Positions 57,645 through 64,000 of a DNA stretch of 64,000 nt are shown here, piece by piece. The notes under the pieces were generated by a model. The model worked only from the letters and a program-made list of their open reading frames with translations. It was not told the origin of the DNA and did no database searches. The DNA lies in the NCBI GenBank assembly GCA_014192065.1, contig BJHH01000004.1, forward strand, positions 124,001 through 188,000. Direction: 5' to 3'. The stretch comes from Gemmatimonadota bacterium (GTDB lineage Bacteria > Gemmatimonadota > Gemmatimonadetes > Gemmatimonadales > Gemmatimonadaceae). The position numbers and the translations under genes were made by a program. How positions within the stretch are numbered: the stretch's first letter is position 1; each line of letters begins with the position of its first letter.

Positions 57645-58664
57645 ATGCTCTCCACGCGCTTCAAGGCTTGGCACCTCGTCCCCTTCGCTCTTCGCTACGC
57701 GAAGTTGCGGCTCACCCGCCGCCCGGTGCTCGTCCATTTCGAAGTCACGATGCGCTGCAATGCGTCGTGCGATTTCTGCGACTACTGGAAGACCGATACG
57801 GCGGCGAAGGCGACGGAGCTCAAGTCATTCGCCGACGCCGCGCGCCATTTCCGGCCGATGATGATCACCTTTACCGGCGGCGAGCCGTTGCTCCGCGCCG
57901 ACCTGGAAGAGGTAGTGGCTGAGGTCGACCGCGCGGCACCGATGACCTGGATGAGTGTCATCACCCATGGCGCGATGCTCAGTGTGGCGCGCGCGCAATC
58001 GCTCTGGGATGCGGGGATGGCCCAGTTCTGTATTTCGCTCGATTTCCTTGACGAACGGCACGACACGGCGCGCGGGATTCCCGGCTTGGCGGCGAAAATC
58101 CTTCGGACCGTTCCTGAACTCACCGCCCGTGGCATGACCGTGCGATTCAACACGGTCATCAAGCGCGAGAACATGGAGGAGATCCTTCCGATCGTACGCC
58201 GCGCCGCTGCGCTTGGTGCCGGCGTCAACCTCTCCGTGTACACCGATTTCAAGAATGGCAACCGCGCACACCTGATTCACGACGGTGACCTGCCGCGCCT
58301 CGAGTTGCTGGTCGCCGAACTGCTCGCCTTCAAACGGCGGCATCGCGGTGTCATCAGCAACTCCGATTGGTACATCGCGAACATCCCGATCTACCTCAAG
58401 GGTGGACTCCACGAACCCTGCCGTTCCGGCGAGACGACGATCCACATCGATCCCGTCGGCATGGTCCGCCGCTGCCCCGACTTTCCTGCCGACACGCACT
58501 GGTCGGAATACAAGGGGTACGCTCCGATCGCGTGCAACGCCTGCTACTACGCCTGCCGCGGTGAGGCTCAGGCACCGCTCACGATTTCGCGTTTCCGCGA
58601 CCTTGCCGGTTCGCCGCCGCTGCCAGCCGGGCTCGCTGAAACCTCGCCTGCCCCGGTCCTGTAA
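57645..58664 (+). CDS. Radical SAM protein with SPASM-like C-terminal cysteines
   Basis: CNASCDFC gives the Cys38-x3-Cys42-x2-Cys45 cluster that binds the reductive 4Fe-4S centre; ITFTGGEPLLRADL is the following SAM-binding GGEP motif. The C-terminal part has five cysteines (EPCRSG, RRCPDF, ACNACYYAC) suggesting auxiliary iron-sulfur sites. 339 residues. I do not recognise the specific family. It is sandwiched between hutU and hutI, so it may act on a histidine-pathway intermediate or use glutamate-linked chemistry; this is only inference. Confidence 0.82.
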   Translation: MLSTRFKAWHLVPFALRYAKLRLTRRPVLVHFEVTMRCNASCDFCDYWKTDTAAKATELKSFADAARHFRPMMITFTGGEPLLRADLEEVVAEVDRAAPMTWMSVITHGAMLSVARAQSLWDAGMAQFCISLDFLDERHDTARGIPGLAAKILRTVPELTARGMTVRFNTVIKRENMEEILPIVRRAAALGAGVNLSVYTDFKNGNRAHLIHDGDLPRLELLVAELLAFKRRHRGVISNSDWYIANIPIYLKGGLHEPCRSGETTIHIDPVGMVRRCPDFPADTHWSEYKGYAPIACNACYYACRGEAQAPLTISRFRDLAGSPPLPAGLAETSPAPVL

Positions 58665-58845
58665 TGCGCACCATGGCGTGTTGTCTCCTAGGTGCTCGGC
58701 TCCGCTTCGCCTGAACCGCTGCCCGTGAAGCAGGGCGATGCACTCCCTGCACAGGACGACCTTCACTAAGACTGCGCGGCAGCAGTCTGCAGAGTCGTTG
58801 TAGTATCTGGCAGGGCAGGTCGCGCGGCCTAGATTTCAGGACAGC

Positions 58846-60144
58846 ATGCAGACCCTCTTTGTTAACGCGTCGCAGGTCGTCACCTGTGCCGGCCCAGCGC
58901 GCGCGCGCCGCGGCGCCGAGATGCGGAATATGCAGGTCCTCACGGATTCGGCCGTCGCTACGGAGGCCGGCCGAGTCGTCGCGGTCGGCCGGCAAGCGGA
59001 ACTCGGCCGGTCATATGCTGAGGCGGCCGTCGTCGATTGTCATGGTGGAGTTCTGATGCCCGGGCTGGTCGATTCGCACACGCACGGCATCTTCGGCAAG
59101 CCGCGGCACGAAGAGCAGGAACTCCGAGCCTCGGGCGTTAGCTATATGGAAATCGCCAAGCGGGGCGGGGGTATCCACGGATCCGTCCGCGACCTCCGTT
59201 CTCGCTCGGAAGACGAGCTCTTTGTGCTTGCGCTCCCGCGCCTGAGGCGACTTGCCGCCCACGGTACCACGACGGTCGAACTCAAGAGCGGCTATGGCCT
59301 GTCGCTCGACGACGAGATCAAGTCGCTGCGCGTGATCCGGCGGCTCGCCCAGCAACTCCCGCTCCGCATCGTACCAACCTTCCTTGGCGCGCACGAGATT
59401 CCACTGGAATACCGCGCCGCGCCGCGCACGCGAGACCAATACATCGCGCTGCTACTGGAGGAAATGTTGCCGCGCGTGGTGCAGGAATCGTTGGCGAGCT
59501 TCGCTGACATCTTTTGTGAGCCCGGCGTGTACACCGTTGCCGAATCGCGGCGCATCCTCACCGCGGCACGCGCTGCCGGACTCGGGATCAAGCTGCATGC
59601 CGACGAACTCGAAACGAGTGGCGGCGCCGAACTCGCCGCTGAACTTGGAGCCACGAGTGCCGACCATCTCGCTGCCGTCTCTGAGGCAGGCGTGAAGGCG
59701 CTCGCTGGGGCGAACACGGTCGCCACGCTGCTCCCAGGCACGATGATGTTCCTTGGGAGAACCAAGCAGGCCCCCGCCCGCGCGTTCATCGAGGCTGGGG
59801 CGGCTGTTGCGCTTGCAACCGATTTCAACCCTGGTACGTCGCCAACCGTCAACTTTCCGCTGATGCTTTCGCTCGCGGTCAGTCAGCTCCACCTCAGCGT
59901 GGCCGAGGCGATCACGGCGGCCACAGTCAACGGCGCTGCTGCACTTGGACTTGCCCACGAGACCGGTCAGCTGGCTCCCGGCATGTCGGCCGATCTGGCC
60001 CTCTTTGCGATCGACGACATCCGCGAGCTCCCCTATTGGTATGGGGACCACCGGTGCATCGGGTCGTGGGTCAGGGGAATCGCTTGTCACGCCGCTGGCT
60101 CTGACGGTAGCTTTATCCGTTCGACGCCTTCCTCGGCGCTCTAG
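58846..60144 (+). CDS. hutI: Imidazolonepropionase
   Basis: Hydrolyses imidazolonepropionate to formiminoglutamate. Amidohydrolase metal ligands His78 and His80 in GLVDSHTHGIF, HAD-E-L (KLHADEL) and Asp in ATDFNPGTSP. LKSGYGL and GAHEIPLEYR are hallmarks of HutI. 432 residues. The gap before it (181 bases) contains a GACTGC/GCAGTC inverted repeat and no gene, so hutI may have a separate promoter. Confidence 0.95.
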   Translation: MQTLFVNASQVVTCAGPARARRGAEMRNMQVLTDSAVATEAGRVVAVGRQAELGRSYAEAAVVDCHGGVLMPGLVDSHTHGIFGKPRHEEQELRASGVSYMEIAKRGGGIHGSVRDLRSRSEDELFVLALPRLRRLAAHGTTTVELKSGYGLSLDDEIKSLRVIRRLAQQLPLRIVPTFLGAHEIPLEYRAAPRTRDQYIALLLEEMLPRVVQESLASFADIFCEPGVYTVAESRRILTAARAAGLGIKLHADELETSGGAELAAELGATSADHLAAVSEAGVKALAGANTVATLLPGTMMFLGRTKQAPARAFIEAGAAVALATDFNPGTSPTVNFPLMLSLAVSQLHLSVAEAITAATVNGAAALGLAHETGQLAPGMSADLALFAIDDIRELPYWYGDHRCIGSWVRGIACHAAGSDGSFIRSTPSSAL

Positions 60145-60181
60145 ATAGATATTGCGCAGCGCCGACACCTCTTCGATCTCC

Positions 60182-60235
60182 ATGGCCAACGTCGCAGCCC
60201 TCAAGCAGAACGCCGTCGATCAGGCAGCCAAGTGA
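60182..60235 (+). CDS. Very short ORF before the polyprenyl synthase, possible leader peptide
   Basis: Reads MANVAALKQNAVDQAAK and stops, with the TGA overlapping the GTG of the next gene (GTGA). An in-frame TTG 30 bases earlier would extend it to 27 residues. The next gene has a poor ribosome binding site, so coupling from this ORF would help. Size makes it uncertain. Confidence 0.28.
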   Translation: MANVAALKQNAVDQAAK

Positions 60236-61245
60236 CTGAGCTCGCGCTTGAGGCTCGCATCCGCGGGCCCGTGGCCTCGGCGTTGCTCGAACTCCAAGAC
60301 CCCGTACGCGCGAAGTTGGAGCAGGTGCCAGGCGAGATGTGGCGCATCGTAAAAGCCGATGCGCCGATCATCGCGGCGGCCAATGCGCACCTGCGGGGCA
60401 TGAAGGGTAAGATGTTCCGGCCCACGCTGCTGCTGCTTGCGAGCGAACTTGAGGAGACTGCTGACGGGCGCGAGACGGCGCTCGCCGCCGTGGCAGAACT
60501 CGTGCATCTCGCGAGCGTCGTGCACGACGATGCGGTGGACCATTCGAATGTCCGCCGCGGCCAACCGACGATCAACGCATTATTCTCGCATCAGATCGCC
60601 GTGATCATGGGCGACTATCTCTATTCGAAAGCACTCGCAGAACTCGTGCGATTGGGCGACCTCGAGCCGTTGCGCGCCTTCACGGCTGCGTCAAACGAGA
60701 TGACGCTCGGCGAGATGCGCCAGCTGGCGTCGTACGATGCGCTGAGCTTCAGCGAGGCTGATTATTGGCAGCTGATCCACGCCAAGACTGCGTCGCTGCT
60801 CGGTGCGGCCTGTGAGGTGGGCGCGCTGTGTGGAGCGCCGACGTATCGGCAGGCGATGCGCCGGTACGGCGACCAAATGGGCATGGCATTCCAGGTGACC
60901 GACGATCTCCTCGATTACACCGAGGTGGAGTCGGTGACCGGTAAGCCGAGCGGGAATGACCTGCGCGAGCATAAGGTGACACTGCCCCTGATTGCCGCGC
61001 TGCCGCAGATGAGCGCGGTGCAGCGTTCCCGTGTGAATACGCTGTTCGCGAATCCCACGCCGGTCGACGTGGAGATCGCTGACGTGGTGGCGATCGTGAC
61101 GGAGTGTGGCGGGATCGACTATGCGCGACAGAAGGGGCAGGAGTTTGCCGAGCAGGCCGATGTTGCGCTGGAGCCTGTGCCGGCGTCCGCCGCCAGGCAG
61201 TCGCTGTCAGACGCGCTCACGTACGTCATTGACCGCCGGTCGTAG
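60232..61245 (+). CDS. Polyprenyl diphosphate synthase, long-chain trans type
   Basis: Elongates allylic diphosphates for quinone side chains or carrier lipids. First aspartate-rich motif HDDAVD (DDxxD) near residue 103 followed by NVRRGQPT, second motif DDLLDY near residue 224. 337 residues. Octaprenyl or heptaprenyl type is plausible from the residues before the first motif, but chain length cannot be stated. GTG start overlaps the short ORF; three membrane-related small genes follow. Confidence 0.9.
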   Translation: MTELALEARIRGPVASALLELQDPVRAKLEQVPGEMWRIVKADAPIIAAANAHLRGMKGKMFRPTLLLLASELEETADGRETALAAVAELVHLASVVHDDAVDHSNVRRGQPTINALFSHQIAVIMGDYLYSKALAELVRLGDLEPLRAFTAASNEMTLGEMRQLASYDALSFSEADYWQLIHAKTASLLGAACEVGALCGAPTYRQAMRRYGDQMGMAFQVTDDLLDYTEVESVTGKPSGNDLREHKVTLPLIAALPQMSAVQRSRVNTLFANPTPVDVEIADVVAIVTECGGIDYARQKGQEFAEQADVALEPVPASAARQSLSDALTYVIDRRS

Positions 61246-61257
61246 GAGACTGTTTCC

Positions 61258-61539
61258 ATGACATTCAAGGGATCGTCAAAACACAGGCCAGGGTACCACG
61301 TGGCGGTGCTCGCATCGGGCTTTGTGGTGGGTGGATTGCTGAATGCGGTAGCAAGAAATTGGCTACCGACTGGGGCAGTGAAGGAGTTCCTGACGACCGG
61401 GGTGACCCCGTCATTGGGACATATCGACCTGGATTTGGTTATCTTCCAGCTTGGAATAGGGCCCTTTGCGACGGACGTGTCGTTGCTGAGCCTGGTCGGG
61501 GTCCTGATCGCCTATTTGATTGCACGATCGCTGTTCTAG
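61258..61539 (+). CDS. Small membrane protein, DUF4321-like
   Basis: A 93-residue protein with two likely membrane segments (HVAVLASGFVVGGLLNA at 14-30, then LLSLVGVLIAYLIARSLF at the C-terminus) and a GVTPSLGHIDLDLVIFQLGI stretch (20 residues) that matches my memory of DUF4321 proteins. Function unknown. It sits between the polyprenyl synthase and tatA. Confidence 0.65.
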   Translation: MTFKGSSKHRPGYHVAVLASGFVVGGLLNAVARNWLPTGAVKEFLTTGVTPSLGHIDLDLVIFQLGIGPFATDVSLLSLVGVLIAYLIARSLF

Positions 61540-61589
61540 CACTTTCTTTGATTTCGAACGTCCTGCATTCGCTCAGTTAAGGAGGCCAC

Positions 61590-61826
61590 ATGTTCGGGAT
61601 GGGTCCGATGGAGATGTTCCTTGCGCTCGTCGTCGTGCTGCTCCTCTTCGGGGCGAAACGCATCCCTGAGATCGCCGGCTCGTTTGGCAAGGGAATCCGC
61701 GAGTTCAAGCGGAACATGAGCGATGTGTCCAAGGAGATTCAGCAGCCGCAAACGCCGATGGATGCGTTGCCGCCAGCAATGAAGCAAGAGGAGTCAGTTC
61801 CGGTGGAGCCGAAGCGCTTGATCTAG
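61590..61826 (+). CDS. tatA: Twin-arginine translocase subunit TatA/TatE
   Basis: Forms the Tat pore with TatC. One short membrane helix (PMEMFLALVVVLLLFGAKRI) with the FGAKRIPE hinge, then the amphipathic helix IAGSFGKGIREFKRN and a polar tail. 78 residues. A perfect ribosome binding site (AAGGAGG) stands before the ATG. Its partner tatC is about 10 kb upstream. Confidence 0.95.
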   Translation: MFGMGPMEMFLALVVVLLLFGAKRIPEIAGSFGKGIREFKRNMSDVSKEIQQPQTPMDALPPAMKQEESVPVEPKRLI

Positions 61827-61850
61827 GCCAGCGCACGGTGATGGGCTTGG

Positions 61851-61889
61851 AGCGGCGATCGGGCTTGGGCCTGGTCGCCGCTTTGCATT
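61851..61889 (+). terminator. Possible terminator after tatA
   Basis: Eight-base stem AGCGGCGA / TCGCCGCT with two extra pairs inside, a wide loop and then TTGCATT. The stem is strong but the T-run is broken, so this is a weak call. The stretch from here to the ppiD end holds nothing else on the plus strand. Confidence 0.42.
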
Positions 61890-61974
61890 AGCCATGACGG
61901 GCCACCCGTCAGCCGGGGCAGGCGCCGCAGACCCAGCGCACGAAACGGTTCGATCCTAATCGGGGGACAAAAGA

Positions 61975-62011
61975 CGAGGGGCGACGGTGGAAGCTTTCGC
62001 CTCGCCCCTCG
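61975..62011 (-). terminator. Intrinsic terminator of the ppiD-like gene
   Basis: Perfect ten-base stem CGAGGGGCGA / TCGCCCCTCG; on the minus strand it is followed by TCTTTTG. Convergent with the tatA transcript. Confidence 0.75.
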
Positions 62012-62043
62012 CCCCTCAGCAAGTCACGCTTCGCGCGTCACCT

Positions 62044-63873
62044 TCAGATAGCCTGACGCCTCTGCGCGGCATTCAACTCTTTCCGCTTGTCCACGATCTT
62101 CGCGGCTTTGCGCAGGTTGTCTAGGTAGATCCGCACCTTCTGGTCGCGCATGGAGTTGGTGACCTGCAGACGCTGCGTGCTCTTCTGCATCGACCACTTC
62201 GCCGTGTCCGCGCTGACCCGCTTGTCCACGCGAATCACGAACACCGCATCTTCCGTCCGTACGGGTTCGCTGACCGCGCCGACCGTGAGCGTGAACGCCG
62301 CCCCACTCACTTCGCTGACGAAGCCGAACGCCGCCACCGGGGTGCTGCGCGCGAACGGGCCATCCTTCTCGACCGGACGGCCCGCGGTCGTCGCGGCCGC
62401 TTCGAGCGTCGAGCCCGCGGCTTCCTTGGCCATCGCCTGAGCCTTCGGGATCACGGCATCCAGCGCCTTCTGGCGCGCGACCAGATCGCGCACCTCGTCC
62501 TTGACCACCGCGAGGTTCTGCGCGCCTCCGTCACGGATTGAGTCGAGGCGAACCAGGTAGTACGCCGCCTCGTCGTCGAACAGATCGCTCGATTCACCGA
62601 CCGCCACTCCACTGAACGCCCACGCGCTCGCGCTCGGTACCTGACGGCCGAGGTACTCGGCTGGTTGGCCTTCGGTGACGGTAATGCGCGAGATCAGCAG
62701 CCCAATGGCCTTCGCCGTGGTGTCGAATGCCGATGCCACGATGGAGCCCGCCGCATGCGTCGCGAGTTGGTCGGCCAGCCGGTCAGTTTTCGTTGCAGCC
62801 GAATCTCCCTGCTTCACGAGCTTCAGGAGGTGATGGGCATAGGCGGTGTCGGCCGTCCGCTTGTCCACGCGAACGATGTGGAAGCCAAACTCAGTCTTGA
62901 CCGGCTGTGACATTGTGCCGATCGGCAGCGAGAAGATCGCGTCGTCGAACGCCTTCACGTACGCACCCTTCACGCTGCGGCCAAGGTCGCCCCCCTTGGC
63001 TCCTGAGGACGTGTCGTCCGACTCACGCTTGGCAACATCCTCAAACTTGGCACCCTTGGCGATTTCATCGCGCAGCGCCTTGGTCTTGGCAAGCGTTTCG
63101 GCAGTGTCCGCAGCCGTCGGTCGGCGCGGAATCGACACGATCGAGAGTGTCGCCGATCCGGCGCGCTCGAAGTCCTTCCTGTGGGCGTTGTAGTAAGCCG
63201 AGATCTCCGCGTCGGTCACCGCGGTTTTTTGTTCTTTCGTCGGTACCGGCTTGAACGATAGATAGCTGACCGTCGCCGAGTCGTGCGTGTCCTTGTAGAT
63301 CGTCCAGAGACGAGTGTCGCTGATGTAGACATCGCCGGCGATCTGCGAGAAGAGCTTCTGCTTGGGAATCTCGGAGCGGTAGTAGTTCTCCAGATTCACG
63401 AGGATGCCTTGCTGGCGCGCGGCCGGGCTGGCCAGGAACCGCTGATACTTGGCGGCGTCGAAGCGCCCGTCGGTCTGGAGGTCCGGCAGCTGCTGGAACT
63501 GCGGCGGCGGATTGTACCGAGCCATCTCCACGATCTCCGCGTCAGTCACACGGATGCCGCGGCGCTCGTATTCGTTTTCGAGCAGGATGCTGCTGACCAT
63601 CTCGTTGAACGCCTGGTCCTCGACCTGGCGGCGTTCGTCGAGCGTGAGTCCGCGGCCCTGCTGCTGCTCCTGCTGCTGCGCCATCTGGCTCGACGCGTCT
63701 ACCCATTGGGTGTAGAGAATGTCGCGCCCGTCCACCGACGCGACGGTCGTGCTGGTGGTGATGGGACCGAGGCCAAGGAGGCCGGATGTGTCGACGAATA
63801 GGTACGCGCCGACGAACGCCACGGCGATGACGATCCAGATATATGCGGCTTTCGCCCGCATCTGCTGCAACAC
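62044..63873 (-). CDS. ppiD: PpiD-like periplasmic peptidyl-prolyl isomerase / SurA-N foldase
   Basis: Membrane-anchored chaperone for exported proteins. One anchor at residues 12-32 (WIVIAVAFVGAYLFVDTSG), a SurA-type N-terminal helical region with Gln-rich stretch (MAQQQEQQQGRG), a parvulin domain in the middle (FEDVAKRESDDTSSGAKGGD, 20 residues, then GFHIVRVDK) and a second degenerate parvulin-like domain before the C-terminus. 609 residues, the size of PpiD. GTG start with ribosome binding site AAGGAG. Confidence 0.9.
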   Translation of the reverse strand: MLQQMRAKAAYIWIVIAVAFVGAYLFVDTSGLLGLGPITTSTTVASVDGRDILYTQWVDASSQMAQQQEQQQGRGLTLDERRQVEDQAFNEMVSSILLENEYERRGIRVTDAEIVEMARYNPPPQFQQLPDLQTDGRFDAAKYQRFLASPAARQQGILVNLENYYRSEIPKQKLFSQIAGDVYISDTRLWTIYKDTHDSATVSYLSFKPVPTKEQKTAVTDAEISAYYNAHRKDFERAGSATLSIVSIPRRPTAADTAETLAKTKALRDEIAKGAKFEDVAKRESDDTSSGAKGGDLGRSVKGAYVKAFDDAIFSLPIGTMSQPVKTEFGFHIVRVDKRTADTAYAHHLLKLVKQGDSAATKTDRLADQLATHAAGSIVASAFDTTAKAIGLLISRITVTEGQPAEYLGRQVPSASAWAFSGVAVGESSDLFDDEAAYYLVRLDSIRDGGAQNLAVVKDEVRDLVARQKALDAVIPKAQAMAKEAAGSTLEAAATTAGRPVEKDGPFARSTPVAAFGFVSEVSGAAFTLTVGAVSEPVRTEDAVFVIRVDKRVSADTAKWSMQKSTQRLQVTNSMRDQKVRIYLDNLRKAAKIVDKRKELNAAQRRQAI

Positions 63874-63904
63874 GGCTCAGAACTCCTTAATGCGAAGTGG
63901 ATCT

Positions 63905-64000
63905 TCAGGTGGTGCGTTTCTCGCACGCCGGAATCACGTCCCAGCGCCCGGTGGTGCACAGGACCCGAACGGGCAAAATCTGCTGCTTATCCAGCCTATA
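63905..64000 (-). CDS. C-terminal end of an upstream gene, cut by window edge
   Basis: Open frame on the minus strand from the right edge to TGA; the visible tail ends WDVIPACEKRTT. It stops 31 bases before the ppiD-like start, as expected for a preceding gene in one operon. About 31 residues are too few to name it. Confidence 0.4.
   Translation of the reverse strand, partial: YRLDKQQILPVRVLCTTGRWDVIPACEKRTT

Overview
The window is GC-rich, gene-dense DNA from a Gram-negative bacterium. It carries lptD, bamD, tolQ-R-A-B-pal, a Tat translocase and at least six lipoproteins, so the cell has an outer membrane. Gene content and style (a long SecA with a zinc tail, myo-inositol-1-phosphate synthase beside a CDP-alcohol phosphotransferase, frequent GTG starts, many ATGA/GTGA overlaps) fit Gemmatimonadota best. 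That assignment is my inference and a tree of RpoA or SecA would settle it. There is no phage, insertion sequence, CRISPR array or rRNA. The window looks like ordinary chromosome, with one tRNA-Leu.

Layout. 0-2.2 kb: a divergent pair for muropeptide recycling (NagZ, cut by the left edge, and a degenerate NamZ-like protein). 2.4-9.7 kb: a tightly packed plus-strand run: inositol lipid genes, a lipoprotein and small unknowns, a 2-oxo acid dehydrogenase E2, a PHP phosphoesterase, a pteridine-reductase-like SDR and an unrecognised Rossmann protein with a cysteine cluster. 9.7-12.8 kb: thioredoxin reductase, an MBL hydrolase, a lipoprotein and an Rrf2 regulator. 13.0-16.9 kb: tRNA-Leu(CAG) on the minus strand, then smpB, an amidase, pyrD, pyrF and a lipoprotein. 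17.1-20.5 kb: rpmJ-rpsM-rpsK-rpsD-rpoA-rplQ-rpmB, from a promoter to a strong terminator.

20.6-32.5 kb is a nucleotide-sugar supply region. Gmd and Rmd make GDP-D-rhamnose. WbpD, WbpB, WbpE and WbpA homologues make a UDP-diacetamido-uronic acid. Ugd and Uxs make UDP-glucuronate and UDP-xylose. The pyrimidine/arginine gene carB sits inside this region. No glycosyltransferase, flippase or polymerase is present. 32.5-44.6 kb is housekeeping: bamD, nadD, secA, radC, rel/spo, uvrB, tsaE-tsaB-rimI, ssb.

45-54.4 kb is envelope biogenesis: a GalE-like epimerase, Tol-Pal with CpoB, TatC and LptD. LptD is translationally coupled to hutH, which opens a histidine degradation cluster (hutH, hutU, a radical SAM protein, hutI) at 54.4-60.1 kb. 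A polyprenyl diphosphate synthase, a small membrane protein and TatA follow. On the minus strand, the PpiD-like foldase (62-63.9 kb) and the tail of another gene close the window.

The least explained items are the SDR whose catalytic tyrosine position holds histidine, the cysteine-cluster Rossmann protein next to it, the radical SAM protein inside the hut cluster, the NamZ-like protein without its signature motif, and a possible RNA pseudoknot between rpsD and rpoA.
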